A DNA stretch of 64,000 bases from Paenibacillus polymyxa. GTDB lineage: Bacteria; Bacillota; Bacilli; Paenibacillales; Paenibacillaceae. The position numbers and the translations under genes were made by a program. This document shows positions 25,820 to 35,114 of this stretch, piece after piece. Where the stretch lies: positions 1,240,501 through 1,304,500 of the forward strand of contig NZ_CP049783.1 in assembly GCF_015710975.1 (NCBI RefSeq). Direction: 5' to 3'. The notes under the pieces were generated by a model. The model did no database searches. It saw only the letters and a program-made list of their open reading frames with translations, and was not told the origin of the DNA. Every line of letters begins with the position of its first letter. The stretch's first letter is position 1.

Positions 25820-27634
25820 ATGAAATTTCATAGCATTCGTTCTCGCCTAATCTGGTTTCTACTCATTGCGGTCACCATTCCGTTGCTGCTTTCAATGACC
25901 ATGACCTTCATCCTCACCAAGCAATCCTTACGGGAGCAGGCCACCCAAGAAAATGAGCGGCTTATTTTTCAGGGAATTACGAATCTGGATAACTATTTAC
26001 AGGGATTAAATCGCGCATCGATCGGAGTCTATAATGACCCTCATTTTCTGCGCAACCTGGCTAAAATTCCAGATGATTACCGGGCCGTTGCCGAGATTTA
26101 CACCACGCTGCAAACGATGATGAATGCTTCCTCAGGTATTGACCAGGTGTACTTGCATTCGTTTGAGGCTGGGCAATCTACGCTGATTACCAGCACGGTT
26201 CCTTTACGGGAGTTCCGGCTGGAGCCCTTTACCGGTTCTATCCATTACGGCCCTTCCGGACTGTTCATACAACCCTCGCATATAAAGCATTTGTACGGCT
26301 TTTCGGCGGTTTCCTATGCGGAGCACAGCACAGAGCGGCAGGTATTTACACTCCACCGGGCGATTCGGAACATTCCGTCTTCAGAAACGCTTGGGGTACT
26401 GGCTATAGACGTTGATCTGGAGGCACTGCGCAGTATTTGCCGTCAATTGTATGATGCAGATACAGAGGAGCTGTTTTTAATTGATCGGAACGGAACGATC
26501 ATCTATAGTGGAAAAGAATCATCCATTGGAACACACTGGAAGGAATCTGGCCTACTCAAGCGAATTTCTAAAGAAGACGAGCACGGTGTAATTGAAGATG
26601 ATACAGCACTGCACGTATATGGCAAACTGGATGCCAACCTGTCAGGCTGGACACTCGTCAAGAAAATCCCTCATCGGACGCTTTATATGCGAGCTACCCA
26701 ACTGACCCAGATCAATGCGGTCATTACAGGCGCCGCATTGCTGCTCGTTATTGTCGCCACGTTATGGATTTCAATAAAAATTACGGAACCGATTAAGCGG
26801 CTGACTCGCTACATAAACCAGATTCAGTCTGGTCAACTGGATGTAGACATCCGGGCCATGAGCAACGATGAGATTGGAGTGCTCTCGCGTCGTTTTAGAC
26901 AGATGATGGATACCATCAACAACCTCATTTTGCGGGAATACAAGCTGGAACTGGCAAACAAGACACACCAATTGAAAGCGCTTCAGGCACAGATTAATCC
27001 TCATTTTTTATATAATACGCTACAGTCTATTGGAACACTGGCTCTACAGCATGAGGTGCCGCGAATCTATTCGCTGCTCTCTTCCCTTGCCAAAATGCTC
27101 CGCTATAACATGCGGGACCATACGATTGTTACACTCAAGGAAGAGGCTGAGCATGTAAAACAATATCTTGATTTGCAAAAGGAACGCTTCGGTGAGCAAT
27201 TAGAAGTCACCTATCAATGGGATGATCAAGTTCTGAATGATCGGGTGCCTAAAATGATTCTCCAGCCGTTGGTGGAAAACTACTTTAAACACGGTGCCGA
27301 TCCCCGGCTGGGACCCGGTAAGATTCGTATTACAGCCTGCCGAATCCGGGAAGGCATTGTGAGGATTGAAGTGGAAAATAACGGCGCTTCGATTCCACCA
27401 ACCGAGTTGGAGCAGCTTCAGCATATGCTGCAACGTCCGCTGAAAGCCCATGAAGAATCAGACACTGATGAGCAAAACTCTATTGGTCTTCGTAATGTTC
27501 TATTACGTATCCAGCTTCACTCGGATGATGGTTCTAATACCCTGTGTGTAGACAATATTCTGCCTCATGGCGTTCGTTTCACACTTGAAATTCGCACCGA
27601 GCCCCATACAGAAATTCATATTAAGGGAGAGTGA
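25820..27634 (+). CDS. YesM-type sensor histidine kinase
   Basis: 604 residues: one membrane segment at about 10-33, an extracellular dCache-like sensor to about 285, a second segment near 292-315, a HAMP domain (PIKRLTRYINQIQSGQLDVDI), the His_kinase motif KALQAQINPHFLYNTLQSIGTLAL with the phospho-acceptor His near 395, and a HATPase with MILQPLVENYFKHGADPRLGPG. This family senses extracellular sugars or oligosaccharides, often with the binding protein. GGAGC precedes ATG 25820. It ends seven bases before the response regulator. Confidence 0.93.
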   Translation: MKFHSIRSRLIWFLLIAVTIPLLLSMTMTFILTKQSLREQATQENERLIFQGITNLDNYLQGLNRASIGVYNDPHFLRNLAKIPDDYRAVAEIYTTLQTMMNASSGIDQVYLHSFEAGQSTLITSTVPLREFRLEPFTGSIHYGPSGLFIQPSHIKHLYGFSAVSYAEHSTERQVFTLHRAIRNIPSSETLGVLAIDVDLEALRSICRQLYDADTEELFLIDRNGTIIYSGKESSIGTHWKESGLLKRISKEDEHGVIEDDTALHVYGKLDANLSGWTLVKKIPHRTLYMRATQLTQINAVITGAALLLVIVATLWISIKITEPIKRLTRYINQIQSGQLDVDIRAMSNDEIGVLSRRFRQMMDTINNLILREYKLELANKTHQLKALQAQINPHFLYNTLQSIGTLALQHEVPRIYSLLSSLAKMLRYNMRDHTIVTLKEEAEHVKQYLDLQKERFGEQLEVTYQWDDQVLNDRVPKMILQPLVENYFKHGADPRLGPGKIRITACRIREGIVRIEVENNGASIPPTELEQLQHMLQRPLKAHEESDTDEQNSIGLRNVLLRIQLHSDDGSNTLCVDNILPHGVRFTLEIRTEPHTEIHIKGE

Positions 27635-27641
27635 TCTGTCA

Positions 27642-29294
27642 ATGAAGGTCCTGATTGTGGATGATGAAAGGCATGTACGTCACGCCATTCGGATGCTTGT
27701 ACATTGGGAAGCTTACGGTGTGACCGAGGTGATCGAGGCTGAATCAGGCGATCAGGCGATTGAGGTCATTACCGCATTTTCCCCACCCGTGGTACTCACG
27801 GATATGCGAATGCCTGGTAGAGATGGAGTAGCCTTGATGGAGTGGATTCAAGCCAATTCTCCAGCTACCAGAGTCGTGGTGGTCAGCGGCTATGATGATT
27901 TTGAATTGGTTCGGCAGGCCATTCGCCGGGGAGGCATGGACTATATCCTTAAGCCCGTAGATCCGGTAGAGATCAATGAGGCGCTCAGTAAAGCCACTCA
28001 AGCTTGGCGGACAGCGGAGCAAGACCGGAACAGGCAGACCATGCAGGCTATGGAGGTCAACCGGATGAGGCCGCACTATGCTGATAAACTCCTGACCGAA
28101 CTCATTTCCGGTACGGCGCTATCCATCACTCCCTTACGTGAGGAGCTACGTCTTCCCACAGCTATTCAGATCTGTAATGCAGCAGTGATGAGTACCACTC
28201 AACTGGATGCCGATATACTGGACAAATATAAAACGCGCCGCGCGCTTCTAGGCTTTTCCCTCATTAACATTTGCAACGAATTTCTGGGTACTTCTCAAAC
28301 CGGAATTGCATTCCGTCATCTGGAGCGTACGGACGAAATTATTCTGCTGTATTGGGCCGAGCCGGCTCGTTGGCCAGTGCTCTTGCAGGAGATTCACACA
28401 GGGATTAGAACGGCGCTGCGCTGCTATATGCACATCGGGGTTGGTTCTTTCGGAACCTTTCCGATGGGGGCAGCCACAGCCTACCAAGAAGCACGGCAAG
28501 CGCTCTGGAAACGGGATATGTTGCAGGCCACCGACTGGATACATGAGAGTTCTCCGGCCCGGCAGACCGTTCGTCTTCCCCAGTTGTCTGAAATGGAAGA
28601 GGAACTACGGCTTAGTGCGCTCAGCTGTAATGCCAGTCGCGTATCTACAGCGGTAGGCGACTGGGTGGCAGCCGTAGCCGTGCTGCCTTCGGTTACAGCA
28701 GAGCAGCTCGCTGGCTGGAATCAAGAGCTGGATTGGATGCTGGCTCGCTGGCTGAATGACAGACCTGGAGATGCCGAAGGCGAGGAGCTGACAGATGAGT
28801 CCAACTCCATACCTGCCTTGCCAGTCGACAACCGTGGGGTGCTTTCCTTACCTTTATGGACAAAACAGATCGAAAATCGATTGCTGGCAGCCGGTCAGGC
28901 ACTTACACCAAGCCATAGCCCAAACAACCCGACGATCCGTGATATTGCCCGCTATCTGGATGCTCACTATGACAAGGATATTTCCCTACAGGATATAGCG
29001 AGCCGCTTTTACCTCAGCCGGGAATACATTTCTCGTAAATTCAAGCAGGAGTACGGGGTTAATCTGTCCGATTATTTGTGCCAGATCCGGATGAGCAAGG
29101 CAAAGCTGTTACTGCTGAATGACAAGCTGCGCCTTCACCATATTGCCGGTATGGTCGGATATCAGGATGAGAAATACTTTGGCAAGGTGTTCAAAAAACT
29201 TGAGGGAGTTACGCCTGGCGAATTCAGAAGGCGCCATTCTGCAAATCCTCAGCCGTTATCGCATATAACACATGATCTTCCCACACACCATTAA
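27642..29294 (+). CDS. YesN-type response regulator with AraC DNA-binding domain
   Basis: 550 residues. Receiver domain at 1-120 with the phospho-acceptor in VVLTDMRMPGRDG (near Asp 54) and Lys in DYILKPVDP. A variable middle segment follows, and an AraC helix-turn-helix pair occupies about 440-535 (KDISLQDIASRFYLSREYISRKFKQEYG and HHIAGMVGYQDEKYFGKVFKKLEG). ATG 27642 has AAGGGAGA upstream; the frame is open from 27567 but that part overlaps the kinase. It probably activates the divergent sugar transporter operon. Its 3' end overlaps the convergent GNAT gene by 71 bases. Confidence 0.92.
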   Translation: MKVLIVDDERHVRHAIRMLVHWEAYGVTEVIEAESGDQAIEVITAFSPPVVLTDMRMPGRDGVALMEWIQANSPATRVVVVSGYDDFELVRQAIRRGGMDYILKPVDPVEINEALSKATQAWRTAEQDRNRQTMQAMEVNRMRPHYADKLLTELISGTALSITPLREELRLPTAIQICNAAVMSTTQLDADILDKYKTRRALLGFSLINICNEFLGTSQTGIAFRHLERTDEIILLYWAEPARWPVLLQEIHTGIRTALRCYMHIGVGSFGTFPMGAATAYQEARQALWKRDMLQATDWIHESSPARQTVRLPQLSEMEEELRLSALSCNASRVSTAVGDWVAAVAVLPSVTAEQLAGWNQELDWMLARWLNDRPGDAEGEELTDESNSIPALPVDNRGVLSLPLWTKQIENRLLAAGQALTPSHSPNNPTIRDIARYLDAHYDKDISLQDIASRFYLSREYISRKFKQEYGVNLSDYLCQIRMSKAKLLLLNDKLRLHHIAGMVGYQDEKYFGKVFKKLEGVTPGEFRRRHSANPQPLSHITHDLPTHH

Positions 29295-29811
29295 TCTTCA
29301 AATAGTTGAGAGCCAGCCCCTCGCGGCGAAATCCCGCCTTTTCCATCACTCGATGGGAAGGCGAATTTCTTGGCATGACTCCAGCTTGAATACGGTGTAA
29401 TTCCAACTCATTCAGGGCGTAGCGGACAATATCCTTCACTGCGGAGGTAGCATAGCCTTGTCCATGATATGCAGGATCTACGAAGTAGCCCAGATTGGCA
29501 TTTTGGAAGGGACCTCTAGCGACACCAGACAGCTCCATTCTGCCGATCAGCTTATCATTTTTCGGTAAAAAAAGTCCAAACGTATATCCCTGTCCGGCTT
29601 GTGCAGCTTCCAAGCCGTTGGAAATCAGACGCACCTGTTCTTCCAGGGTAAAGTAATGTTCAGGTCGTTCTGGCTCGAATGGTTTGAAAAACTCAAAATG
29701 TTGGCGTCTAATTTCTAATAAACGTTCTGCATCCTTTACTTGTAAAAGCCGAATCTGTAGACCTGGATGGGTGGACTTCATCGAAATCACACTATTCGTT
29801 TCATGGGACAT
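29224..29811 (-). CDS. GNAT-family N-acetyltransferase (RimJ/RimL-like)
   Basis: 195 residues. Motif A for acetyl-CoA is NLGYFVDPAYHGQGYATSAVKDIVRYALNELELHRIQAGVMPRNSPSHRVMEKAGF near 105-165; the C-terminus YLKINGVWEDHVLYAIT is typical of ribosomal-protein-Ser/Ala-type acetyltransferases, although the substrate is not predictable. AGAAGG is eight bases before ATG 29811; ATG 29817 is too close to it. The last 71 bases are also coding for the convergent response regulator. A paralogue of the same type is at 51918-52460. Confidence 0.87.
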   Translation of the reverse strand: MSHETNSVISMKSTHPGLQIRLLQVKDAERLLEIRRQHFEFFKPFEPERPEHYFTLEEQVRLISNGLEAAQAGQGYTFGLFLPKNDKLIGRMELSGVARGPFQNANLGYFVDPAYHGQGYATSAVKDIVRYALNELELHRIQAGVMPRNSPSHRVMEKAGFRREGLALNYLKINGVWEDHVLYAITAEDLQNGAF

Positions 29812-29873
29812 TATCATTACCTTCTCTCTGTGTTATTCCTACGTAATTGTAATTCACAGTCACGAGACAAGAA

Positions 29874-29908
29874 AATACCCCAGGCGCATAAAAGCAGCCT
29901 AGGGTATT
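29874..29908 (-). terminator. Terminator of the Old Yellow Enzyme gene
   Basis: ATACCCTAGG and CCTGGGGTAT pair around a loop, followed by TTTTC on the minus strand, 13 bases after the stop codon. Confidence 0.75.
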
Positions 29909-29920
29909 ATTATTCAAAAT

Positions 29921-31045
29921 TTAGTCCGTAACAGGCATCCAGCCAGGAATAGTCGTCAGCGCACCCCACAAGTAGTCAGGAATGACAAGCTCCTGCTGGG
30001 CTTGCTTGGACAATGTCGTGCGAATGGTATCCTCTGTACCGTTCTGCACTTTCTGAACCCATTGCGGCTCCATCAGCAACGGACGTCCCAGTGAAACAAG
30101 CGGTACACCTGTCTCCAGTGCTGCAAGCGCCTCGTCTGGTGTATTCAGGGAACCCACTCCCATGACTGGTACACGGTTCCCAACCTTCTCATGAATCAGA
30201 ACCGTACGTGACCGTTCGTCACTACGGTCGCGGAACGAACCGCCGAAGAAATGATTTACGGAAATGTGCAGGTAATCCAGCCCTTCATCCGCCAGACGGT
30301 CTACAAGCACCATCGTATCATCCAGCGTGATGCCTGGCGTGTGTCCTTCCTCAGGAGACAAGCGGTATCCGAAGATAAATGGACGCTTCGCATGCTCTGC
30401 GATTACTTTCTTCACTTCGTGAACAATTGCCAGCGGAAAGGTCAAGCGTTTCTCAAGACTTCCTCCCCATTCATCGGTACGAATGTTGGAGTGCGGAGAG
30501 AAGAATTGCTGCACGAGGTAACCGTTCGCTCCGTGAAGCTCTACACCATCATAGCCTGCTTCAATCGCGCGGCGAGTTGCTTCGCCATAGGCGCGGATGA
30601 CGCGGTGGATATCGTCAGATGTCATTTCACGCGGCACAGGTGCGCCTTCTTTTTCCTCAGCTACTGCGCTTGCACTGATCGGTTGTCCGTCTGGAATCTG
30701 ATCCGGTGGGCACAGGCGGCCACCATGATAAATTTGCAGAATCGCTTTCGCGCCCTCCTGATGAATCGTATCCGCCAGACGACGCAGGCTAGGAATCATT
30801 TCATCCTTGTCCGCACCAAACTCATTAACAAATCCTTTGCCATCTGGAGTTACATACACACAAGCGGTAATAACCGCGCCCACACCACCGGAGCGTTCAC
30901 GGTAGTATGCCAGTTCCTGGTCACTGACTTCGCCATTTTCGTGGGAAGCAAAGTTAGTCATAGGGGCCATCGTAATGCGGTTCTTCAATGTAACACCGGA
31001 TGGCAGGGTATAAGCTTCAAATAAAGGATTATATTTCGGGTTCAT
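29921..31045 (-). CDS. NADH:flavin oxidoreductase, Old Yellow Enzyme family
   Basis: 374-residue FMN enzyme of the TIM-barrel OYE family that reduces activated alkenes such as enones. Visible signatures: RITMAPMTNFASHENG near 23, ILQIYHGGRLCPPDQ near 100 and GYDGVELHGANGYLVQQFFSPHSN near 170, followed by RTDEWGGSLEKR. The His/Asn pair that binds the phenolic or enone oxygen is the HGAN motif. A strong promoter with a 17-bp palindrome lies upstream, so it is probably induced by electrophiles through a small repressor. The regulator is not in the immediate neighbourhood. Confidence 0.9.
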   Translation of the reverse strand: MNPKYNPLFEAYTLPSGVTLKNRITMAPMTNFASHENGEVSDQELAYYRERSGGVGAVITACVYVTPDGKGFVNEFGADKDEMIPSLRRLADTIHQEGAKAILQIYHGGRLCPPDQIPDGQPISASAVAEEKEGAPVPREMTSDDIHRVIRAYGEATRRAIEAGYDGVELHGANGYLVQQFFSPHSNIRTDEWGGSLEKRLTFPLAIVHEVKKVIAEHAKRPFIFGYRLSPEEGHTPGITLDDTMVLVDRLADEGLDYLHISVNHFFGGSFRDRSDERSRTVLIHEKVGNRVPVMGVGSLNTPDEALAALETGVPLVSLGRPLLMEPQWVQKVQNGTEDTIRTTLSKQAQQELVIPDYLWGALTTIPGWMPVTD

Positions 31046-31171
31046 TCGTTCTCTCTCCTTCAGTTTAAGTCAGATCAGATCATATAGGGCTATTGAGCAT
31101 GAAACGAATACGAATTCAATGTCATTTTCCTTCCATGACGAAGCCTCTTTGCTGTTGCTTACTTAAATACA

Positions 31172-31217
31172 GTGGTTATAATAACCACAGTATAATGATC
31201 CGCCCCTATAAAGTCAA
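31172..31217 (-). promoter_or_regulatory. Sigma-A promoter with adjacent 17-bp palindromic operator
   Basis: On the minus strand TTGACT (complement 31212-31217) and TATACT (complement 31189-31194) are 17 bases apart. Immediately downstream, GTGGTTATAATAACCAC at 31172-31188 is a perfect palindrome around one base. A repressor bound there would cover the transcription start of the OYE gene. Confidence 0.78.
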
Positions 31218-31295
31218 ATCCAACCTTTTTGACCTCCCTTAAACTGTCCGAAAAGTCCGAAATTTAGCCACTTTACATCAGCTATTGACAGTCGC

Positions 31296-32246
31296 TTATC
31301 TGCTTCCGGCTATGCTATCTTTCTCCTCCCGGCGGGAAAACCAGGTCGCGAGCAACGAGCCGGAAATATTATGCCACACGCTAAAAATCGCACTCGGTAC
31401 AGCAGCAATCGGATTAAAATGAGCCGCTGCCAGCGCAGCGCCCAGCCCGGAATTCTGCATTCCTGTTTCCAGCGTAACGGCTTTACGCTTGGAAAGATCC
31501 ATGCCGAATAGCTTGGCAAACCAATATCCGAGCAGAAAGCCGATACCGTTATGCAAAATAACCACAGCAAAAATAATCGGACCTGTCTCCAAAATCTTGC
31601 CTCTGCTGCCTGCAACCACAATAGCCACGATAAGTACAATCGCCATGGTTGAAATGAGCGGCAGCGCCTTGACACTGGCTTCCGCTTGTCTGCGGAATAG
31701 CGATTTGACGATTACACCCAGCACAATAGGGACAATAACCACGATGAGAATATCCATGATCAGCGACTTCGCATCAATATTCATCCAGCGTCCGGCAAGC
31801 AGACTAATCATCGCTGGGGTTGCCAGTGGAGCAACCAGCGTCGACACTGAAGCGATCGATACGCCAAGCGCCACGTCTCCTTTGGATAAGAGCGTCATTA
31901 CGTTGGATGCAGTTCCACTTGGACAACAGCCGACCAAAATGACACCCACCGCAATATCCGGTGGAAGCTGCAATACTAATGCCAATACAAAGGCGAGAAA
32001 CGGCATGATCAGATAGTGCCCTACCACTCCTATAGCCACATCCACTGGACGCCGGAACACTTCACGAAAGTCGGCCGCAGATAAAGTCAGCCCCATCCCG
32101 AACATGACAATGCCCAGAAATAACTGTATGTATCCTTTCAACCCTGTAAACGCCGTAGGAAAGAAAAATCCCAAACATGCAAATAAAAGCACCCAGATGG
32201 AAAAGGTCCCACCTACAAATTTTCCTACTTTCTCTAATCCTCTCAT
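31296..32246 (-). CDS. Bile acid:sodium symporter family (BASS/YocS-type) transporter
   Basis: 316 residues with nine to ten membrane segments. Family signatures include MFGMGLTLSAADFREVFRRP near 45-65, GCCPSGTASNVMTLLSKGDVALGVSIA near 105-130 (the broken-helix sodium/substrate site) and KAVTLETGMQNSGLGAALA near 265. Bacterial members carry organic anions such as pantoate or keto acids rather than bile salts; the substrate here is unknown. It stands alone on its strand. Confidence 0.88.
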   Translation of the reverse strand: MRGLEKVGKFVGGTFSIWVLLFACLGFFFPTAFTGLKGYIQLFLGIVMFGMGLTLSAADFREVFRRPVDVAIGVVGHYLIMPFLAFVLALVLQLPPDIAVGVILVGCCPSGTASNVMTLLSKGDVALGVSIASVSTLVAPLATPAMISLLAGRWMNIDAKSLIMDILIVVIVPIVLGVIVKSLFRRQAEASVKALPLISTMAIVLIVAIVVAGSRGKILETGPIIFAVVILHNGIGFLLGYWFAKLFGMDLSKRKAVTLETGMQNSGLGAALAAAHFNPIAAVPSAIFSVWHNISGSLLATWFSRREEKDSIAGSR

Positions 32247-32542
32247 TCTACTGATCCCCTTACTTCTATATAAGCTGATTTGAGAAAATGCACATCGGAA
32301 GCATCTTCTGGCTGCATAGTTGGCACGCCATGTGAACTTTTCCTTCAGCTTATATAGTGCTTAAAATTTTTACCATTGTACTACATATGAATGCATATAC
32401 ATACTACTTTTTATGATTTTATTGGGATCAAGAAACTTTTCCCCGTTCGGACATATTTGAAAGCAAAGTGGGTATATTCATAGTAGAAGATAGTGACCAG
32501 TCGGTCATTTTGAATATCATTCGTTGAGGAGGAGTTATTCCT
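32247..32542. other. Intergenic region, no gene seen
   Basis: The 296 bases between the divergent symporter and TspO-like genes hold AT-rich promoter-like sequence and a GAGGAGG site (32526-32532) for the TspO-like gene. No further gene or RNA was recognised. Confidence 0.5.
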
Positions 32543-33298
32543 ATGTCACGAAGCCATCCGTATAAATGGTGGAATATTATTGCATTCATCGCTGTCGTTC
32601 TCGTTAATATTTTGGCTTCTACACTTCCTATTGGCGGAAGAAGCACCGCTGCTGTATCCAACATGTACCCTACCTTAATTACGCCAGCAGGTTACGCTTT
32701 TTCCATCTGGTCGGTCATCTACGTGCTGCTCGCCTGTTTTGCCGTGTACCAATCTACATCTACAGGGCAAGCCAGGACAAGCGTTCAATCTATCGGTATT
32801 TTCTTTATTTTGAGCTGTCTCTTCAACATCATCTGGATTTTCCTATGGCAGTATGTATACGTAGAACTATGCGTGATCGTCATTATTTTATACTTGCTCT
32901 CCCTATTCGTCGTATATACACGTACTCGTACACCGCAGCCAACTCGCGGAGAAATGTGGTTCGTCAAGCTTCCTTTCAGTCTGAATCTCGGTTGGGTATC
33001 TGTGGCTACCATCATCAACATTGCAGTAGCATTGGAAAAGAATGAATGGAGTGGCTGGGGTCTCAGCGATACGCTATGGGCGATCATCATCCTGTTTATT
33101 GGCACCGTATTGGCCATCTTGGTCAGCTTTCCTTATCGTGACAGCATCTACCCACTTGTATTTGTATGGGCCTATGTCGCCATCGCCATCGAGCATCCAA
33201 ACAATGAAAATGTACGGCTGGCTGCATGGGTCTTGTCGGCAATCATCCTGGTGTACGCGCTATGGCTATTCTTTGCCCGTAATCGAGACCGGGATTAA
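32543..33298 (+). CDS. TspO/MBR-like tryptophan-rich membrane protein
   Basis: 251 residues, longer than the usual 160, with seven to eight hydrophobic segments. TPAGYAFSIWSVIYVLLACFAVYQ near 50 and FNIIWIFLWQYVYVELCVIVI near 95-115 match the TspO pattern (PxGYxFxIWxxIY, NxxWxxxxF). Typical TspO proteins bind porphyrins; this extended subgroup has no assigned ligand. ATG 32543 has GAGGAGG upstream. Followed by a strong terminator. Confidence 0.78.
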   Translation: MSRSHPYKWWNIIAFIAVVLVNILASTLPIGGRSTAAVSNMYPTLITPAGYAFSIWSVIYVLLACFAVYQSTSTGQARTSVQSIGIFFILSCLFNIIWIFLWQYVYVELCVIVIILYLLSLFVVYTRTRTPQPTRGEMWFVKLPFSLNLGWVSVATIINIAVALEKNEWSGWGLSDTLWAIIILFIGTVLAILVSFPYRDSIYPLVFVWAYVAIAIEHPNNENVRLAAWVLSAIILVYALWLFFARNRDRD

Positions 33299-33324
33299 AG
33301 GAAACGAATATCATCTCCTAGCAC

Positions 33325-33382
33325 AAGCACAAGCGAGCATGGGTCTGAATCATTTAGCCCAAGCTCGCTTGCTTTGTTTTTT
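33325..33382 (+). terminator. Terminator of the TspO-like gene
   Basis: AAGCGAGC and GCTCGCTT form a stem with inner GGG/CCC and are followed by GCTTTGTTTTTT. It may also serve the murG remnant from the other side. Confidence 0.82.
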
Positions 33383-33393
33383 CTAAAATATGA

Positions 33394-34389
33394 TCAGGCA
33401 TAGACTTTAATCAAATCTAAAAGCTTGCTTGTCGATTGATCCGTATTAATTTTCTCCATATTGTGAATGTAATCCAACCTTTTTTCATACAAACGAAGAA
33501 TCATATCGACAAAGCGTTCAGATTCCAGCTCTTCTTCTTCTAAAATTTCACACAAGCCTTGTGCTTTAAATGATTTTGCATTTAGAATCTGATCCCCCCT
33601 GCTGACTGCTTTTGAAAGAGGTATCAACAGCATAGGCTTACGCAACGTCAAGAATTCAAAAATGGAATTTGAACCTGCCCTGGAAACAACCATATCTGCC
33701 ATCGCCATTACATCCGCCAGTTCATCGTTTATGTATTCAAATTGCTGATAACCATTCGTACGAATAGAATCATTCACTTGGTTCTTACCACAAATATGCA
33801 CGATTTGAAATTGAGCGAGCAAAGCCTCTAAATTCAGCCAAACCAGCTCATTGATCTTCTTGGAGCCTAAACTCCCACCCATGATGAGCATGATGGGCTT
33901 ATTTCGAGTAAAACCGCAGTAGGCTAACCCTTTGGCCGCCTTCCCCTCTTTTAGCTCATCTCTCACAACAGCACCAATATATCGGGTATTCTTTGAGCGA
34001 AAATATTCAGCTGTTTCAGGAAAAGTAGTACAAATTTCGGTAGCAAACATGCTGGAAATTTTATTCGCTAATCCAGGGGTAAGATCGGATTCGTGGATGA
34101 TGACGGGGACTCTGTTCAACCACCCAGCCAATACCACAGGAACGGAAACAAACCCGCCTTTTGAAAAAATAATATTCGGTTTTTCTTTCTTTATAATTCG
34201 GTATGCTTGAGAAATTCCCTTAAGCACTTTAAAAGGGTCCTTAACATTATTCCAGTCAAAATATCTGCGTAATTTCCCGGTTGCGACACTAAAATAACAC
34301 ACATCTTCTAATCCAGAGATCAGTTTTCTTTCAATCCCTTGTTCAGAGCCTATGTATTGGACACTCCGAACAACACGCATTACATTCAA
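33394..34389 (-). pseudogene. murG paralogue lacking its 5' end
   Basis: 331 codons closely resembling MurG, the UDP-GlcNAc transferase of lipid II synthesis: [73 protein letters not shown]. The family starts with a GGGTAGHVTPN loop about 33 residues before YIGSEQG; here that part is absent and only [11 protein letters not shown] precedes. No ribosome binding site is visible before the TTG 34389 or ATG 34380. A terminator of the upstream ridA gene ends right at the junction. The simplest reading is a deletion that removed promoter, start and glycine loop. A functional copy is expected elsewhere. Confidence 0.75.
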
Positions 34390-34392
34390 AAC

Positions 34393-34425
34393 AACCGGAT
34401 GCCACTATAGTAGTGACACCCGGTT
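34393..34425 (-). terminator. Terminator of ridA at the murG truncation point
   Basis: AACCGGGTGTCACTA pairs with TAGTGGCATCCGGTT and is followed by GTTTT on the minus strand. It lies 40 bases after ridA and four bases before the murG remnant. Confidence 0.72.
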
Positions 34426-34464
34426 CCATGCAGACTTTGTATTTAATAAACGAACCCTGGTAAC

Positions 34465-34845
34465 TTATTCGCCCTTCAATGCAATGACTTCAATCTCCAC
34501 CAGTGCGTCCTTAGGCAGACGAGCTACCTCCACCGCACTCCGTGCTGGGTATGGTTGCTCGAAGAAGGAACTGTACACCTCATTGACACTGACAAAATCG
34601 TTCATATCCTTCAGGAATACAGTCGCTTTCACAACCTGGTTCATGTTGCTGCCTGCCGCTTCCAGAATGGCTTGTACATTGCTCAAGGACAGGCGAGCCT
34701 GCTCCTGTACATCCTTGCCGAACTCACCTGTTGCTGGATTCAGCCCAAGCTGTCCTGATGTGTAAATAAACCCGCCTGCCTCTACCGCTTGGCTATAGGG
34801 CCCGATCGCGCCGGGGGCTTTTTCAGTAGCAATTGTTTTTTTCAT
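34465..34845 (-). CDS. ridA: RidA-family enamine/imine deaminase
   Basis: 126 residues, the normal RidA (YjgF/YER057c/UK114) length. Signature GAIGPYSQAVEAGGFIYTSGQLGLNPATGEF near 12-45, the catalytic Arg in YPARSAVEVARLPKDALVEIEVIAL near 102-123. It hydrolyses reactive 2-aminoacrylate-type imines formed by PLP enzymes. In B. subtilis the orthologue yabJ also takes part in purine regulation. ATG 34845 follows AAGGAGAATCCAACC. Confidence 0.92.
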   Translation of the reverse strand: MKKTIATEKAPGAIGPYSQAVEAGGFIYTSGQLGLNPATGEFGKDVQEQARLSLSNVQAILEAAGSNMNQVVKATVFLKDMNDFVSVNEVYSSFFEQPYPARSAVEVARLPKDALVEIEVIALKGE

Positions 34846-35114
34846 AGGGGTTGGATTCTCCTTCCTGATACTGGTTCACCGTATTATAGCATGTGAAGTC
34901 CAAAGCCACTATTCCGTGCGACGGTTTGACACGTTAGGTTTCTCTAAAGAAACCTTATTGCGATGGTGCTACATAATTTTATTTCCGCTGTAACCTTTAG
35001 CGCCCATGTATCATCTAATTCTTGTAACCTGCTACACAATAGATTGTACAAATTCAAATACAGGTACAATTACATTGATCATAGCTAGTATAGACGGGAA
35101 AGGAGCACCATCCT
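34846..35114. promoter_or_regulatory. Intergenic region with repeated TGTAACCT elements before the ECF sigma gene
   Basis: TGTAACCT occurs at 34989-34996 and again at 35023-35030. TGTAAC-type boxes are common -35 elements of ECF sigma promoters, so one may be an autoregulated promoter; no clear CGTC/CGTA -10 was found. A hairpin AGGTTTC...GAAACCT lies near 34936-34956. No gene was seen in these 269 bases. Confidence 0.35.

Noticed and set aside
30251..31024. 257-codon frame opposite the Old Yellow Enzyme gene
   Set aside because: Antisense shadow; the OYE frame carries the conserved FMN and active-site motifs.
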